Shown here one piece after another: positions 45,241 to 54,489 of a stretch of DNA of 64,000 nt (the first letter of the stretch is position 1; the number at the start of each line of letters is the position of its first letter). The stretch covers positions 62,001-126,000 of the forward strand of contig JAZJZF010000041.1 in the NCBI GenBank assembly GCA_040389965.1, in the 5' to 3' direction. This DNA is from UBA4416 sp040389965 (GTDB lineage: Bacteria; Bacteroidota; Bacteroidia; B-17B0; Aurantibacillaceae). The notes under the pieces were generated by a model, which worked only from the letters and a program-made list of their open reading frames with translations, was not told the DNA's origin and did not search any database. A program made the translations under genes and the position numbers.

Positions 45241-45277
45241 AAAAATAACCGCTCATTATTTATGAACGGTTATTTTT
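45241..45277. terminator. terminator of the T9SS cargo gene at 45294-46859
   Basis: AAAAATAACCG (45241-45251) and CGGTTATTTTT (45267-45277) pair perfectly, with an inner TCAT/ATGA stem. It lies 17 bases beyond the cargo gene stop and before the O-antigen-ligase gene on the same strand. Confidence 0.8.
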
Positions 45278-45293
45278 TTAGCCTTTAAAAGTA

Positions 45294-46859
45294 TTAGTGC
45301 TGTACAACTATTTTTTTACGTTGAATCTTATCATTACCATATACTGTAATAAAATAAACGCCATCCGCTAAACTGCTTACATCTACACGGTGATCGTTAC
45401 CTGCTGCAGTTTCGCTTAACATTAATTTACCGGTTACATTCATTACCTCAATTTTTTCAATAGAGTATGTGCTTAACACACGAACATATTGATTTGTAGG
45501 ATTAGGATAAATAGCAAGTGAACTGTTCTCTGTTACGTCTTTTATCCCCACAGTCGTACTAATAGCATCTACACTGGCAGAACCCGATGTAAGGGATGCC
45601 AAAGTTCCGCTTGCATCCGACTGATTGGCCTGTAGTAAAGCTATATTTAAAAGTCCGTTGCTTGTAATCGTTGAGTTTATTTTATAATGCAAAACCGCAA
45701 TTTTTCCATTACCGCTCACATTTACATTGTTTGTATGCGTAATGGCTGTGTAAAGCATTCCCGAATTAAAATCAAGTTTGCTGAATTTTAAACTCTGGTT
45801 TGATACATTTAAAAATGATGAAGGATACTCAATATAAAAACTGTTAGGGTCTATCAATAACGGATCAAAATTAATAGAGAAAGCAAGCCCGTTTATAGTA
45901 CTGATGTTGTTGGTTGAATTTCCAAGGTATATAGAAGCTGTACCCCAGTTTCCCTGATTTACAAAAGCCTGATCAGGAACCACACTTAATAAAGCATTTG
46001 CACTTGTTTGAACAGATGGTTTTGAATGTAACAGGCCATAGTTATAAAACACAGCAGCTGTATCCGCAACATTAATTGAGCCATCACCATTACAATCGCT
46101 GTAATTCATGTTTTTGCCGTTGCTTAAAACACCTGCCCAACTGTTGGAATAAAATGCCTGCCAGCTATTGCTAAAGATTGAACGACTTGGTCCTGTTTGA
46201 GAAAAATGCAGGCCAAGTTCCAGGATATCAAGGTTATCAGCTACACCATCGTTATTCACATCTCCGGGCCAAACATACGTACAGGCCGGATTAACACTTA
46301 CCGGTAGTTGAACGCTATTAGTACAAGAGCCAATAGTAAGTAATACAGTATAAGTAGTATTAGTATTTGGATTTGCTGTTACAGAATAATTTGTTGTAGA
46401 GTTCAAACCTATTGAGGGAGACCAATAGTAAGATAAAGTTGAGCTGGCTGAAACAATGGTTGGACTTGCCGATAAATTAGTAGAAGAACCCTGGCAAAAG
46501 CTATTAGCTCCTGAAAATGTAACTGTTGGTGTTTCAAAAACGTTTACAGCCAACGAGCTTGCGCTTGCACTTGTACCATTACCGTTAGTTGCTGTACAAA
46601 AAACAGTATAATTTGTACTTGTATTTGGAAACGAAATGGTGGTAACAGAATTAGAAGGTGTTCCAAAAACAACTCCTGCTGATGGAAAGCAAGACCATGT
46701 ATAATAAGCAGGCGAGTTAGTTGCCGAAGTAGAATAGCTTTGAGCTGCTGCCGGTGCCGAACAAACATTTCCTGAACCTGTCAGAGCTCCCATAACCGGG
46801 ATCTGTGCAGATACTCTGGTTAGAATGGCACTTAAAAATAAAATGTAGTATTTTTTCAT
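45294..46859 (-). CDS. T9SS cargo protein with Ig-like, dockerin-like and cohesin-like parts
   Basis: A 521-residue secreted protein: signal peptide (cleavage after ILTRVSA-Q); two Ser/Thr-rich Ig-like or PKD-like repeats with cysteines to about residue 190; then two EF-hand-like calcium loops, GDVNNDGVADNLDILELG and DCNGDGSINVADTAAVFYNY, in the pattern of type I dockerins; then a beta-rich domain (residues about 285-430) similar in outline to cohesins; and a sorting domain (SLAIYPNPTNQYVRVLS, SLADGVYFITVYGND, final KIVVQH). The calcium loops and domain order suggest surface adhesion or binding, not enzymatic activity. Dockerin and cohesin assignments are by motif and fold impression only. 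Confidence 0.75.
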   Translation of the reverse strand: MKKYYILFLSAILTRVSAQIPVMGALTGSGNVCSAPAAAQSYSTSATNSPAYYTWSCFPSAGVVFGTPSNSVTTISFPNTSTNYTVFCTATNGNGTSASASSLAVNVFETPTVTFSGANSFCQGSSTNLSASPTIVSASSTLSYYWSPSIGLNSTTNYSVTANPNTNTTYTVLLTIGSCTNSVQLPVSVNPACTYVWPGDVNNDGVADNLDILELGLHFSQTGPSRSIFSNSWQAFYSNSWAGVLSNGKNMNYSDCNGDGSINVADTAAVFYNYGLLHSKPSVQTSANALLSVVPDQAFVNQGNWGTASIYLGNSTNNISTINGLAFSINFDPLLIDPNSFYIEYPSSFLNVSNQSLKFSKLDFNSGMLYTAITHTNNVNVSGNGKIAVLHYKINSTITSNGLLNIALLQANQSDASGTLASLTSGSASVDAISTTVGIKDVTENSSLAIYPNPTNQYVRVLSTYSIEKIEVMNVTGKLMLSETAAGNDHRVDVSSLADGVYFITVYGNDKIQRKKIVVQH

Positions 46860-47198
46860 AATGTAAATCTATGTTATTCAAATATATACAAAAAAAATAC
46901 AGTTTTATTATTTTTTTGCCATAAATACTCATTTATAGGTATTTAAAAACAGATCTTTTATGTTCAGAGAGCCTCAATAGAACTACCTCACCAGTTCGGG
47001 TAACTTCTCATAATTTAATATATTAAAAATGTGAACCTGCTGGCCTTATTGGAAGCCAAAATGTGCGTTTAAGACGGGAGTTATAGCCAAAGAAGATACA
47101 AATGTTTAAAATTTGAAAAAAAACTTCAAAAACAGCCTTTTTACACAAGGATAATGTAACTTTGCGTCCTAAAACGGTTATAGTTAAAAACCACTTTT
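46860..47198. other. 339-base intergenic region with a likely promoter
   Basis: No ORF of note. On the plus strand a TAACTTTG word at 47157-47164 (TAnnTTTG) lies 34 bases before the YwqK-like gene and is its probable -7 box; the -33 box is not clear. Nothing else recognisable. Confidence 0.45.
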
Positions 47199-47999
47199 AT
47201 GATCAGACATACTCTTATTGCTTTTGTTTTTTTGTTTTGTTATTCGGCTTATGGTCAAACAGTTGACGCATCCGGCAAAAAGCAGGGCTATTGGAAAAAG
47301 AAAGATGATAAAACAAATAAGCTTGTTTACGAAGGTTTATTTAAAGACGATAAGCCGCAGGGCATATTTAAATATTATTATCCTTTCGACAGTATAAAGG
47401 TCATTATGAACTTTAAGCAGGATGGCAAAATAGCCTATTCTACTATGTTTCATCCAACCGGAAAAAAAATGGCTTTTGGAAAATACATTAGCGAACAAAA
47501 AGATTCTGTCTGGACTTATTTTGATGATAAAGGTGTTTTATTGTCGCGAGAGACATTTAGTATGGGGAAAAAGAATGGGAAGGAAATGGTGTATTTCCCG
47601 GATGGTGTTATAAGTGAAGAACGTAATTTTAAAATGGATGTGCAGGATGGCCCTTTTAAATTATATTTTGACAAAAATACTGTAAAAGGCGAAGGAACAT
47701 ATGTAAATGGGCAACTAGAAGGAAAAAATGCGTATTATTTTCCTAACGGCATTGCAGCGGCAATTGGCTATTATAAAAACGGAAAGAAAATCGGGCCATG
47801 GATCTATAGAGGATCTAACGGTAAAGTAAAGGAAAAAGAATTGTATACAGCAGGCGAATTAGCCACTAAAGCTGAAACAGAGGCCTTTTTTAATAAGAAT
47901 AAGGTGGCAGATGAAAAGCCAAAAGCAGGAACTACAACCACCAGTACAGTAACCCCTAAATCAAAAACGACCAAACCGGTACAAAAAGCAACTAAATAA
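47199..47999 (+). CDS. YwqK / MORN-repeat-like secreted protein
   Basis: A 266-residue protein with signal peptide (cleavage after YSAYG-Q). The mature part has repeated MORN-like units of about 20-24 residues, e.g. KQGYWKKKDDKTNKLVYEGL, KNGKEMVYFPDGVISEERN and EGKNAYYFPNGIAAAIGYYK, the pattern of the YwqK family. A Thr/Lys-rich tail (TTTSTVTPKSKTTKPVQ) ends it. Although the family is labelled antitoxin component in databases, no toxin gene is adjacent; an envelope role is more likely. Function is unproven. Confidence 0.75.
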   Translation: MIRHTLIAFVFLFCYSAYGQTVDASGKKQGYWKKKDDKTNKLVYEGLFKDDKPQGIFKYYYPFDSIKVIMNFKQDGKIAYSTMFHPTGKKMAFGKYISEQKDSVWTYFDDKGVLLSRETFSMGKKNGKEMVYFPDGVISEERNFKMDVQDGPFKLYFDKNTVKGEGTYVNGQLEGKNAYYFPNGIAAAIGYYKNGKKIGPWIYRGSNGKVKEKELYTAGELATKAETEAFFNKNKVADEKPKAGTTTTSTVTPKSKTTKPVQKATK

Positions 48000-48105
48000 T
48001 CAACTTTAAATAAACATAAAGCAATAAACGTTGTTTAAGAACTACCATTGAAATCAGATAAAGACTCTATATTCTTTTTGACTATATGGTTTAAGTAATA
48101 AAAAA

Positions 48106-49215
48106 ATGAGCAAACACGGAAAAGTATTAGTGGCAATGAGTGGAGGGATTGATAGTTCCGTAGCTGCCATGATGTTACATGAACAAGGATATGAAGTGAT
48201 AGGAATTACCATGAAAACATGGGATTATGAGTCGTCGGGTAGCAGTAAAAAAGAGACCGGTTGTTGCAGTCTGGATAGTATCAATGATGCCCGTTCTATG
48301 GCTGTTACGTTTGGTTTCCCGCATTATATTTTAGATATCCGTGGAGAGTTTGGCGATCATATCATCAATAATTTTGTAGAAGAATACCTTGCAGGTCGCA
48401 CACCTAATCCCTGCGTATTATGTAATACACATATAAAATGGGAAGCCTTGCTAAAACGTGCCGATATGCTGGATTGCGAGTTTATTGCAACAGGGCACTA
48501 TGCACAGTTAAGAGAAGAAAATAACCGTAAAATTATTTTTAAAGGGCTCGATCAAACTAAAGACCAGACTTATGTATTATGGGGTCTTGGGCAGGAAAGT
48601 TTGAAGCGTACGATGTTTCCTTTAGGTGGTTACAAAAAACCGGAGATCAAGCAAATGGCAAAAGATGCAGGCTTTATTGACCTCGCTAATAAAAGCGAGA
48701 GCTATGATATTTGTTTTGTACCTGATAATGATTACCGCGCTTTTTTAAAGCACCGTTTGCCTGATTTGGAGGCAAGTGTAGAAGGTGGGGATTATGTATT
48801 TAAAGGAAAAAAAGTAGGAACACATCGTGGTTATCCGTTTTATACAATAGGCCAACGTAAAGGACTGGATCTGGCTATGGGAGAACCTGTTTTTGTCAAA
48901 GAAATTATTCCTGAAACCAATACGGTTGTGTTAGGCGATTTGGAAGACCTGAAAGAACAGGAAATAAATGTGCGTGATTTTAATTTAATTAAATACGACT
49001 CGTTGCCGCAGGATTATGTAGCACTTACTAAAATTCGTTACAAAGATGCCGGCCGTTTAAGCACCATTAATACAATCGACAATAAACTGAATATTGTGTT
49101 CCATGAATCGGCTACAGGTATTGCACCCGGCCAAAGCGCGGTTATTTATGAAGGCGACGATTTAATTGGTGGCGGTTTTATTGACAGGAAACCATTATTG
49201 AGCCTTCTTCAATAA
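48106..49215 (+). CDS. mnmA: tRNA-specific 2-thiouridylase
   Basis: A 369-residue enzyme that adds sulfur to the wobble uridine of tRNA-Lys, -Glu and -Gln. The ATP-pyrophosphatase loop is SGGIDSSVA (residues 12-20), followed by EGYEVIG-like EVIGITMKTWDY, TPNPCVLCNTHIKW with the catalytic cysteine, ATGHYAQ, and SYDICFVPDNDYRAFL with the second cysteine. The C-terminal barrel includes YTIGQRKGLDLAMGEPVFV. Length is normal. A strong terminator follows. Confidence 0.96.
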   Translation: MSKHGKVLVAMSGGIDSSVAAMMLHEQGYEVIGITMKTWDYESSGSSKKETGCCSLDSINDARSMAVTFGFPHYILDIRGEFGDHIINNFVEEYLAGRTPNPCVLCNTHIKWEALLKRADMLDCEFIATGHYAQLREENNRKIIFKGLDQTKDQTYVLWGLGQESLKRTMFPLGGYKKPEIKQMAKDAGFIDLANKSESYDICFVPDNDYRAFLKHRLPDLEASVEGGDYVFKGKKVGTHRGYPFYTIGQRKGLDLAMGEPVFVKEIIPETNTVVLGDLEDLKEQEINVRDFNLIKYDSLPQDYVALTKIRYKDAGRLSTINTIDNKLNIVFHESATGIAPGQSAVIYEGDDLIGGGFIDRKPLLSLLQ

Positions 49216-49233
49216 ATTGATAAACATTAAATT

Positions 49234-49269
49234 AAAGCCCTTTCAGTTTATATTCTGAAAGGGCTTTTT
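49234..49269 (+). terminator. terminator after mnmA
   Basis: AAAGCCCTTTCAG (49234-49246) pairs with CTGAAAGGGCTTT (49255-49267) around an 8-base loop, with further T residues. Confidence 0.82.
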
Positions 49270-49394
49270 CATTAAACCGTATTAAACCGACCACTTATTT
49301 TAGAAACACAGCCACTTATATATTGGTCTGAACTTTTAGAAAACAAGGGATGTATAATCATTTAGAATTGTCTAACACTCTAAATATATACGTT

Positions 49395-49505
49395 ATGAAT
49401 ACTATTATTTCTTCCATCGATTACCAGTTTGCTTTACCGGTTGTATGTGTGTTTGTTTTAGGTTTTTTTCTTTTCACTTTATTCTTAAAGCAAAAAAATC
49501 ATTAG
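49395..49505 (+). CDS. 36-residue single-span membrane peptide
   Basis: A short ORF, MNTIISSIDYQFALPVVCVF continuing to LFTLFLKQKNH. It consists of a 10-residue polar head, one hydrophobic span of about 20 residues and a positively charged tail, the layout of small inner-membrane proteins such as KdpF or CcoQ-like subunits. It is flanked by its own terminator hairpin on the right and the mnmA terminator on the left, so it could be an independent transcript. A TATATTGG word at about 49318 is only a loose promoter match, and there is no strong ribosome site. Function unknown. Confidence 0.45.
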   Translation: MNTIISSIDYQFALPVVCVFVLGFFLFTLFLKQKNH

Positions 49506-49528
49506 GGGTGTTGTTTTGTTTGTTTAGG

Positions 49529-49567
49529 AAACCTGATAAGAGTTATGTATTCTTATCAGGTTTTTTT
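49529..49567. terminator. bidirectional terminator after the small membrane peptide
   Basis: AAACCTGATAAGA (49529-49541) pairs perfectly with TCTTATCAGGTTT (49551-49563) and has T residues on the right. It also sits 6 bases past the stop of the M20 peptidase on the minus strand. Confidence 0.82.
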
Positions 49568-49572
49568 AGTGC

Positions 49573-50964
49573 TTATTCCTGATAGAAGATGAGCAGATCT
49601 TCATATATTTTAATGCCCTGGTCTAGAGCTATTACCGGAATTTTTTCGTTATTAGCATGCACACTTTCAACCATATCTTTCGTTAGCTCAAAAGGTAAAA
49701 CTCCGAATGTAGGCACTTTTACATTTCTAAAATAACTGTTATCAGTCGTTGCCGGAAATAACAAAGGAATAATATGCGCGCTGGGAAAAGTATGTTGTAT
49801 AGAGTGCTTTAGTCGCTCGTAATGAACATCCAGCTTAGAAGGTTCGGCTTCAGGAGATTCGTCAAGAATGGTGATTTTTATTCTGGGATCAACAATCCGA
49901 AATAATAATTTCATCAAAAAAGGCTTTTCTGATTTATTAGGCAATAGCCTGCAATCGTAATAAGCTGCAGCAGTTTGCGATACCTGATTGATAGCGCCCT
50001 GCGGATTTTGAATTTGCGTTAATTGATAGGAGTTGGTTACCAGAGTTTGTAATGCCTCGTTGGAGTGAATTACTTTTTTACGCAGAGGTTTAAAAATCCA
50101 CCAATTAATATGCTTTAAAATAAAACCTTTGTAACCGCCCATAATATGACCCAGAGCTTTAAAAGTTTGTTCTGCATTTTTATCAATGACAATACGCTCT
50201 TCGGTATTTTCAATTTTTTGAATCGCTTTTAATAATAAACGGTTGGCTGTTTTAGAAGAAGGAATAGAGCCATGCCCATGAGATTTAACAGTTGCTTCCA
50301 GTTTTAGCCACAGGCTTTTTTTCTCGGCATTAGATACAAAAAAACACAGTTCATTTTCTTTGCCATCAATCACACCTTTTAATCCACCACCGCCTTCGCC
50401 AAATACAACTAATGGATTTAACTGATTTAAAATATCGGGCTTAATCATTTTGGCTGCGCCATTGAGTCCGCCGGTTTCCTCGCCTGATAAAAATAAAATA
50501 ATACTATTTGTTTTTAATGAATCTGATACTCCTCTTTCTTTTATTTTTTTCAATGCAAATAACTGCATTACGGCTAAACCTTTCATATCAATGGTTCCAC
50601 GGCCATATAAGGTGTCTTTAGCTACAATCCCGGAAAAAGCCGGATGTTTCCAACTTCCTTTTTCGTCAACAGGAACCACATCCATATGATTGATCAAAAG
50701 AACAGAAGGCAGGTTTTTTTCTAAAGGTAAAAGAGAGGCGCAAAAATTATAAGAAGAATCTGTATCAGAAAAAACGGTTGTGCACAAACCAAAATCTTCA
50801 CACAATTTTTTCATGTATTGCCCGGCAGCTTTTTCATTACCGGAAACACTTTTTATTTTAATGTACTTTGATAAAACCTGGATGGGGTTAATTTGGGAGA
50901 CAGCCGCACTGTTAATGCATATAACGATAAAGAAAGTACAAGCCCTATAAACTATTTTTATCAT
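49573..50964 (-). CDS. secreted M20 family zinc peptidase (carboxypeptidase/deacylase-like)
   Basis: A 463-residue protein with a signal peptide (NSAAVSQ). All metal-ligand motifs of M20 are visible: HMDVVP near residue 93, YGRGTIDMKG, SGEETGGLNGA with the catalytic Glu, VVFGEGGG, and the last His in ESVHANNEKIP near the C-terminus. The lid domain contains SHGHGSIPSSKTANRLLL, as in long CPS1/PM20D1-type members. It probably removes amino acids from peptides or N-acyl groups in the periplasm. Substrate unknown. Confidence 0.85.
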   Translation of the reverse strand: MIKIVYRACTFFIVICINSAAVSQINPIQVLSKYIKIKSVSGNEKAAGQYMKKLCEDFGLCTTVFSDTDSSYNFCASLLPLEKNLPSVLLINHMDVVPVDEKGSWKHPAFSGIVAKDTLYGRGTIDMKGLAVMQLFALKKIKERGVSDSLKTNSIILFLSGEETGGLNGAAKMIKPDILNQLNPLVVFGEGGGGLKGVIDGKENELCFFVSNAEKKSLWLKLEATVKSHGHGSIPSSKTANRLLLKAIQKIENTEERIVIDKNAEQTFKALGHIMGGYKGFILKHINWWIFKPLRKKVIHSNEALQTLVTNSYQLTQIQNPQGAINQVSQTAAAYYDCRLLPNKSEKPFLMKLLFRIVDPRIKITILDESPEAEPSKLDVHYERLKHSIQHTFPSAHIIPLLFPATTDNSYFRNVKVPTFGVLPFELTKDMVESVHANNEKIPVIALDQGIKIYEDLLIFYQE

Positions 50965-51009
50965 ATATCTATAGTAGCGATGCTAAGACTTCCCATCATT
51001 TTCAATAAT

Positions 51010-51534
51010 TTAATCAATTGCTTCTTGTAGTTTATCCATTTTATCTTCCGAAAATTTTCCGGAAACCACTTCAATGATTTTACCGTTCGTGTCAATCACG
51101 TAAAAGTATGGTAAACCCTCATCAGCAGGCTTTAACTGGGCTTTAAGAACCGCAATGTCTGTATCGCAATCAATAACATTTTTCCAAAGGTCTTTTTGCG
51201 TGGCTGCTTTAAAATCGGCGGCAGCCTTTTTAAAACCGCTGATCAACGGAATAAAATAATAATTCACATCGTAGTAATTGGCAACGTCAAAATAATCAGC
51301 ACCGCTGGCCTTAGCCACAAAGGTTTCGTACATGGGCTGGATCCAGGTTTTTAAATTTTCTTCGGCACTTCTTTTAAAACAAATCCCTACAATGGTAAAT
51401 TTTTTAGTACCTGCCAAAGGAAGATTAATGCTTGTGCCTTCTAAGGTATGGCCTGCCAGCGCCGGGAAAGGGCCTTTTTGCGCATAAAAAGAAAGCGATA
51501 AAAATAAAGCGAGCAAAGTTGTGATACGTTTCAT
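51010..51534 (-). CDS. secreted thioredoxin-fold protein without CxxC
   Basis: A 174-residue protein with signal peptide (SLSFYA-Q). The core TIVGICFKRSAEENLKTW, FDVANYYDVNYYFIPL and GLPYFYVIDTNGKIIEVVSG follows the layout of thioredoxin-like or ATP10-like redoxins, including the cis-Pro in LPYFYVID. The redox motif is not CxxC but CFKR, so a disulfide role is doubtful. It lies 45 bases before the M20 peptidase on the same strand and may be co-transcribed. Function not known. Confidence 0.62.
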   Translation of the reverse strand: MKRITTLLALFLSLSFYAQKGPFPALAGHTLEGTSINLPLAGTKKFTIVGICFKRSAEENLKTWIQPMYETFVAKASGADYFDVANYYDVNYYFIPLISGFKKAAADFKAATQKDLWKNVIDCDTDIAVLKAQLKPADEGLPYFYVIDTNGKIIEVVSGKFSEDKMDKLQEAID

Positions 51535-51645
51535 AATCAGGCTATTTTAGGTTCAGGGTTTTAAAGTTAGGTGTTTAAGTTATAACGGTTTCAACGAGAA
51601 TTCATTACACATTTTAACGTTCTTTTTCTGTATGTTAAATAATCA

Positions 51646-52053
51646 TTAAAGACCTCCGAGCATACAGATATGGTCGAACTCCTCTGCTTTTACAGCTCCT
51701 ACCGATAAACGGGAGAGTTTTACCAATTGCATGTCTTGTAATAAAGGATCTTCTTTTATCTGGGCTAATGTTACCGGTTTTTTTAAGGCTTTAAAAGGCG
51801 CAAAATCTACTGCAAGCCAGGCTTCTTCTTTGGTGGTAGGATCCTGGTAATGTTCTTTTACTACTTTGGCAATGCCAACAATACAAAGCCCTTCGTTACT
51901 ATGGTAAAAAAAAGCCAGATCGCCTTTTTTCATGGATCTGAGGTTATTGCGGGCTGCGTAGTTCCTTACACCATCCCAGGTAGTAGATTTATCTTTTTTA
52001 AATTGATCCCAGCTGTATTTAAATGGTTCTGATTTTATAAGCCAATAATTCAT
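51646..52053 (-). CDS. EVE domain protein
   Basis: A 135-residue protein starting at 52053 (MNYWLIKSEP). The ORF could be extended upstream, but those residues are low-complexity and unlike the family. EVE signatures: YWLIKSEPFKYSWDQF, WDGVRNYAARNNLRSMKKGD, AFFYHSNEGLCIVGIAKVVK and VKLSRLSV. EVE domains are YTH-related folds that hold modified bases in an aromatic cage; some restrict foreign or modified DNA. A physiological target is not established for stand-alone bacterial members. Confidence 0.9.
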   Translation of the reverse strand: MNYWLIKSEPFKYSWDQFKKDKSTTWDGVRNYAARNNLRSMKKGDLAFFYHSNEGLCIVGIAKVVKEHYQDPTTKEEAWLAVDFAPFKALKKPVTLAQIKEDPLLQDMQLVKLSRLSVGAVKAEEFDHICMLGGL

Positions 52054-52206
52054 AATAATGGTGCGATTTGATAGTTTGAAAATTAGGCAATTGCGCACAT
52101 AATTACAACAAAAATTGATAACATTTTCCTCAATAAAATTAGTAGAAATTAAGTTTGAGATGTTATTCAAATTGTTAGATTTGTTACGCATTTTAAAACC
52201 TGTTTA

Positions 52207-53400
52207 ATGACACATTTATCAGATAGAGTAAACCTTATTTCAGAGTCGCAAACCATTGCTATGGCGCGTAAAAGCCGTGAGTTAAAAGCACAGGGAATAG
52301 ATATTATAAGCTTAAGTTTAGGTGAGCCTGATTTTGCAACACCTGATGTTGTAAAGCAAGCTGCCATTAAAGCCATAAACGATAATTTTAGTTACTATAC
52401 GCACGTGAGTGGTTATGTAGAATTAAGACAGGCAATCGCACACAAATTTAAACGCGACAATAATCTGGACTATTCTCCGGATGATATTGTGGTTTCTACA
52501 GGTGCTAAGCAAAGTATTGCCAACGCTGTGTTATGCCTCATCAACCCGGGCGATGAAGTTATTATTCCAGCTCCGTTTTGGGTAAGCTATTTAGAGATCC
52601 TGAAACTGGCCGGTGGTGTTCCCGTTATTATTGATACAACAATAGAGAACGATTTTAAAATTACGGCTGAAGAATTAAAAGCGCATATTACGCCTAAAAC
52701 GCGTATGATGATGTTTAGCACTCCATGTAATCCTACGGGTTCTGTTTATAGCAAACAAGAGTTAAGGGCTATTGCAGATGTGGTAAAACAACATGACGAG
52801 CTTTACATTATGAGTGACGAAATTTATGAGCACATTAATTTTGTTGGTGGGCATGAGAGCATGGCTCAGTTTCCGGATATTAAAGACAGGGTAATTACAA
52901 TTAATGGCGTATCAAAAGGTTTTGCAATGACAGGCTGGAGGGGCGGCATTATGGCTGCTCCAAAATGGATTGCACAAGCCTGTGATAAAATGCAGGGGCA
53001 GTTTACTTCTGCAACCAGCAGTATTACTCAAAAGGCAATGCATGCGGCAATGGAACTCCCTGCCGAAAGTACACACTACATGCGTGATGCGTTTTTAAAA
53101 AGAAGAAATTTAGTATTGGAGTTAATGAAGGAAATTCCGGGATTTAAAACCAATACCCCGCAAGGTGCGTTCTATGTTTATCCCGAAGTATCTGCTTTAT
53201 TTGGTAAATCCTATAATGGATTTACGGTAAACAACGCTACGGATCTTTCTCTGTTTTTATTAGATGTGGCATACGTTGCTTTAGTACCGGGCGCTGCGTT
53301 TGGAGATGATAAATACATCCGTTTTTCGTATGCTACCTCCGAAGATAAATTAAGGGAAGCCTTGAAGAGAATGAAAGAGGCTATTCTAAAATTGAGTTAA
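52207..53400 (+). CDS. aspartate (class I) aminotransferase
   Basis: A 397-residue PLP enzyme. Hallmarks are ISLSLGEPDFATPDVVKQA, the substrate residues of SYYTHVSGYVELRQAIA, FSTPCNPTGSVYSK, IMSDEIYEHINF, the Schiff-base lysine in NGVSKGFAMTGWRGG, and the final RFSYATSEDKLREAL with the substrate arginine. It matches bacterial Ib-type aspartate aminotransferases; a few relatives prefer other amino acids. No pathway neighbours help to settle this. Confidence 0.93.
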   Translation: MTHLSDRVNLISESQTIAMARKSRELKAQGIDIISLSLGEPDFATPDVVKQAAIKAINDNFSYYTHVSGYVELRQAIAHKFKRDNNLDYSPDDIVVSTGAKQSIANAVLCLINPGDEVIIPAPFWVSYLEILKLAGGVPVIIDTTIENDFKITAEELKAHITPKTRMMMFSTPCNPTGSVYSKQELRAIADVVKQHDELYIMSDEIYEHINFVGGHESMAQFPDIKDRVITINGVSKGFAMTGWRGGIMAAPKWIAQACDKMQGQFTSATSSITQKAMHAAMELPAESTHYMRDAFLKRRNLVLELMKEIPGFKTNTPQGAFYVYPEVSALFGKSYNGFTVNNATDLSLFLLDVAYVALVPGAAFGDDKYIRFSYATSEDKLREALKRMKEAILKLS

Positions 53401-53468
53401 GATTTAAGTTTTTTGTTGTTAGATATATCCAAAGCAAACAACAAACATCAAACAACTGTTTTTAAAAA

Positions 53469-54485
53469 ATGAAAAAATTATCTGTAAAAAAAGAACACAT
53501 CCGCGAGATCTTTAAATCGTTTAATAATTTAAACGTATTAATTATTGGTGACGTGATGATTGATAGTTATATGTGGGGGAAAGTGAATCGTATTTCTCCT
53601 GAAGCTCCGGTTCCTATTATTGCTATCCAAAAAAAGGAGAAACGTCTGGGAGGTGCTGCTAATGTGGCTCTTAACATACAGGCTATGGGAGCTAATCCTA
53701 TTTTGTGTTCGGTAATAGGAATTGATTATGAAGGACAAACTTTCCTTGACCTGTTGAAAAAACAAAAACTGAGTCAGAAAGGGATTTTGAAATCGCGTGA
53801 TCGTATTACCACTGAAAAAACCCGTGTGATAGGAAACAACCATCAGTTATTACGTATTGATGAAGAGATCGAAGAAGATATTACGGCTGCCGAAACGCAA
53901 CAATTAATTACACTGATCTCTTATATTATTCAGCATGATAAAATTGATGTCATTTTATTTGAAGATTATAATAAAGGATTGATCACACCCAAGTTAATCA
54001 GTAAGGTGGTAGAACTTGCCAGGAGCAAGGGAATTCCAACTTGTGTAGATCCTAAGACCAGGAACTTTAATTCGTATAAAGGAGTGACATTATTTAAACC
54101 TAATTTGAAAGAACTGAGAGAAGGTTTGAAAATGGATATAAGTTCGGACAACATCAATGAATTACAACGTGCTATTAGTAGTTTTAGAGTAAAACAAAAA
54201 TTTGATACGGCACTTGTAACGCTTGCCGAAAAAGGAGTGATTACAAATTCGCGTTCAGTTAAGGAACATATTCCGGCACACATCCGCAGTATTGCAGATG
54301 TAAGCGGGGCGGGGGATACGGTAATAAGTGTAGCCGCCTTATTAGTGGCACTGCATGTTAATCCGGTAGTGATGGCATCCATTTCTAATTTAGCCGGTGG
54401 ACTGGTGTGTGAAAAGATTGGTGTAGTGCCAGTTGATAAAGAGCAATTGCTGGAAGAGGCTTTGAAGCTTGATTTTGTGAAATAA
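53469..54485 (+). CDS. rfaE1: D-glycero-beta-D-manno-heptose-7-phosphate kinase (RfaE domain I)
   Basis: A 338-residue PfkB-type sugar kinase. The N-terminal block IIGDVMIDSYMWGKVNRISP with EAPVPIIAIQKKEKRLGGAA is specific to the heptose-phosphate kinase family; the ATP-site motif SGAGDTVISVAALLVAL is near the C-terminus. The second domain of HldE (ADP-transferase) is absent, so this is a stand-alone kinase; the transferase partner would be encoded elsewhere. It acts in the synthesis of ADP-heptose for lipopolysaccharide core or S-layer glycans. It is followed by a palindromic repeat before the methyltransferase gene. Confidence 0.9.
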   Translation: MKKLSVKKEHIREIFKSFNNLNVLIIGDVMIDSYMWGKVNRISPEAPVPIIAIQKKEKRLGGAANVALNIQAMGANPILCSVIGIDYEGQTFLDLLKKQKLSQKGILKSRDRITTEKTRVIGNNHQLLRIDEEIEEDITAAETQQLITLISYIIQHDKIDVILFEDYNKGLITPKLISKVVELARSKGIPTCVDPKTRNFNSYKGVTLFKPNLKELREGLKMDISSDNINELQRAISSFRVKQKFDTALVTLAEKGVITNSRSVKEHIPAHIRSIADVSGAGDTVISVAALLVALHVNPVVMASISNLAGGLVCEKIGVVPVDKEQLLEEALKLDFVK

Positions 54486-54489
54486 ATTG

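Noticed and set aside
47199..47999. Toxin-antitoxin system from the YwqK-type label
   Set aside because: No toxin gene is adjacent and the protein has a signal peptide, so an antitoxin role is not supported.
49395..49505. Naming the small membrane peptide KdpF
   Set aside because: No kdpA, kdpB or kdpC gene is near and the sequence match is only in general layout.
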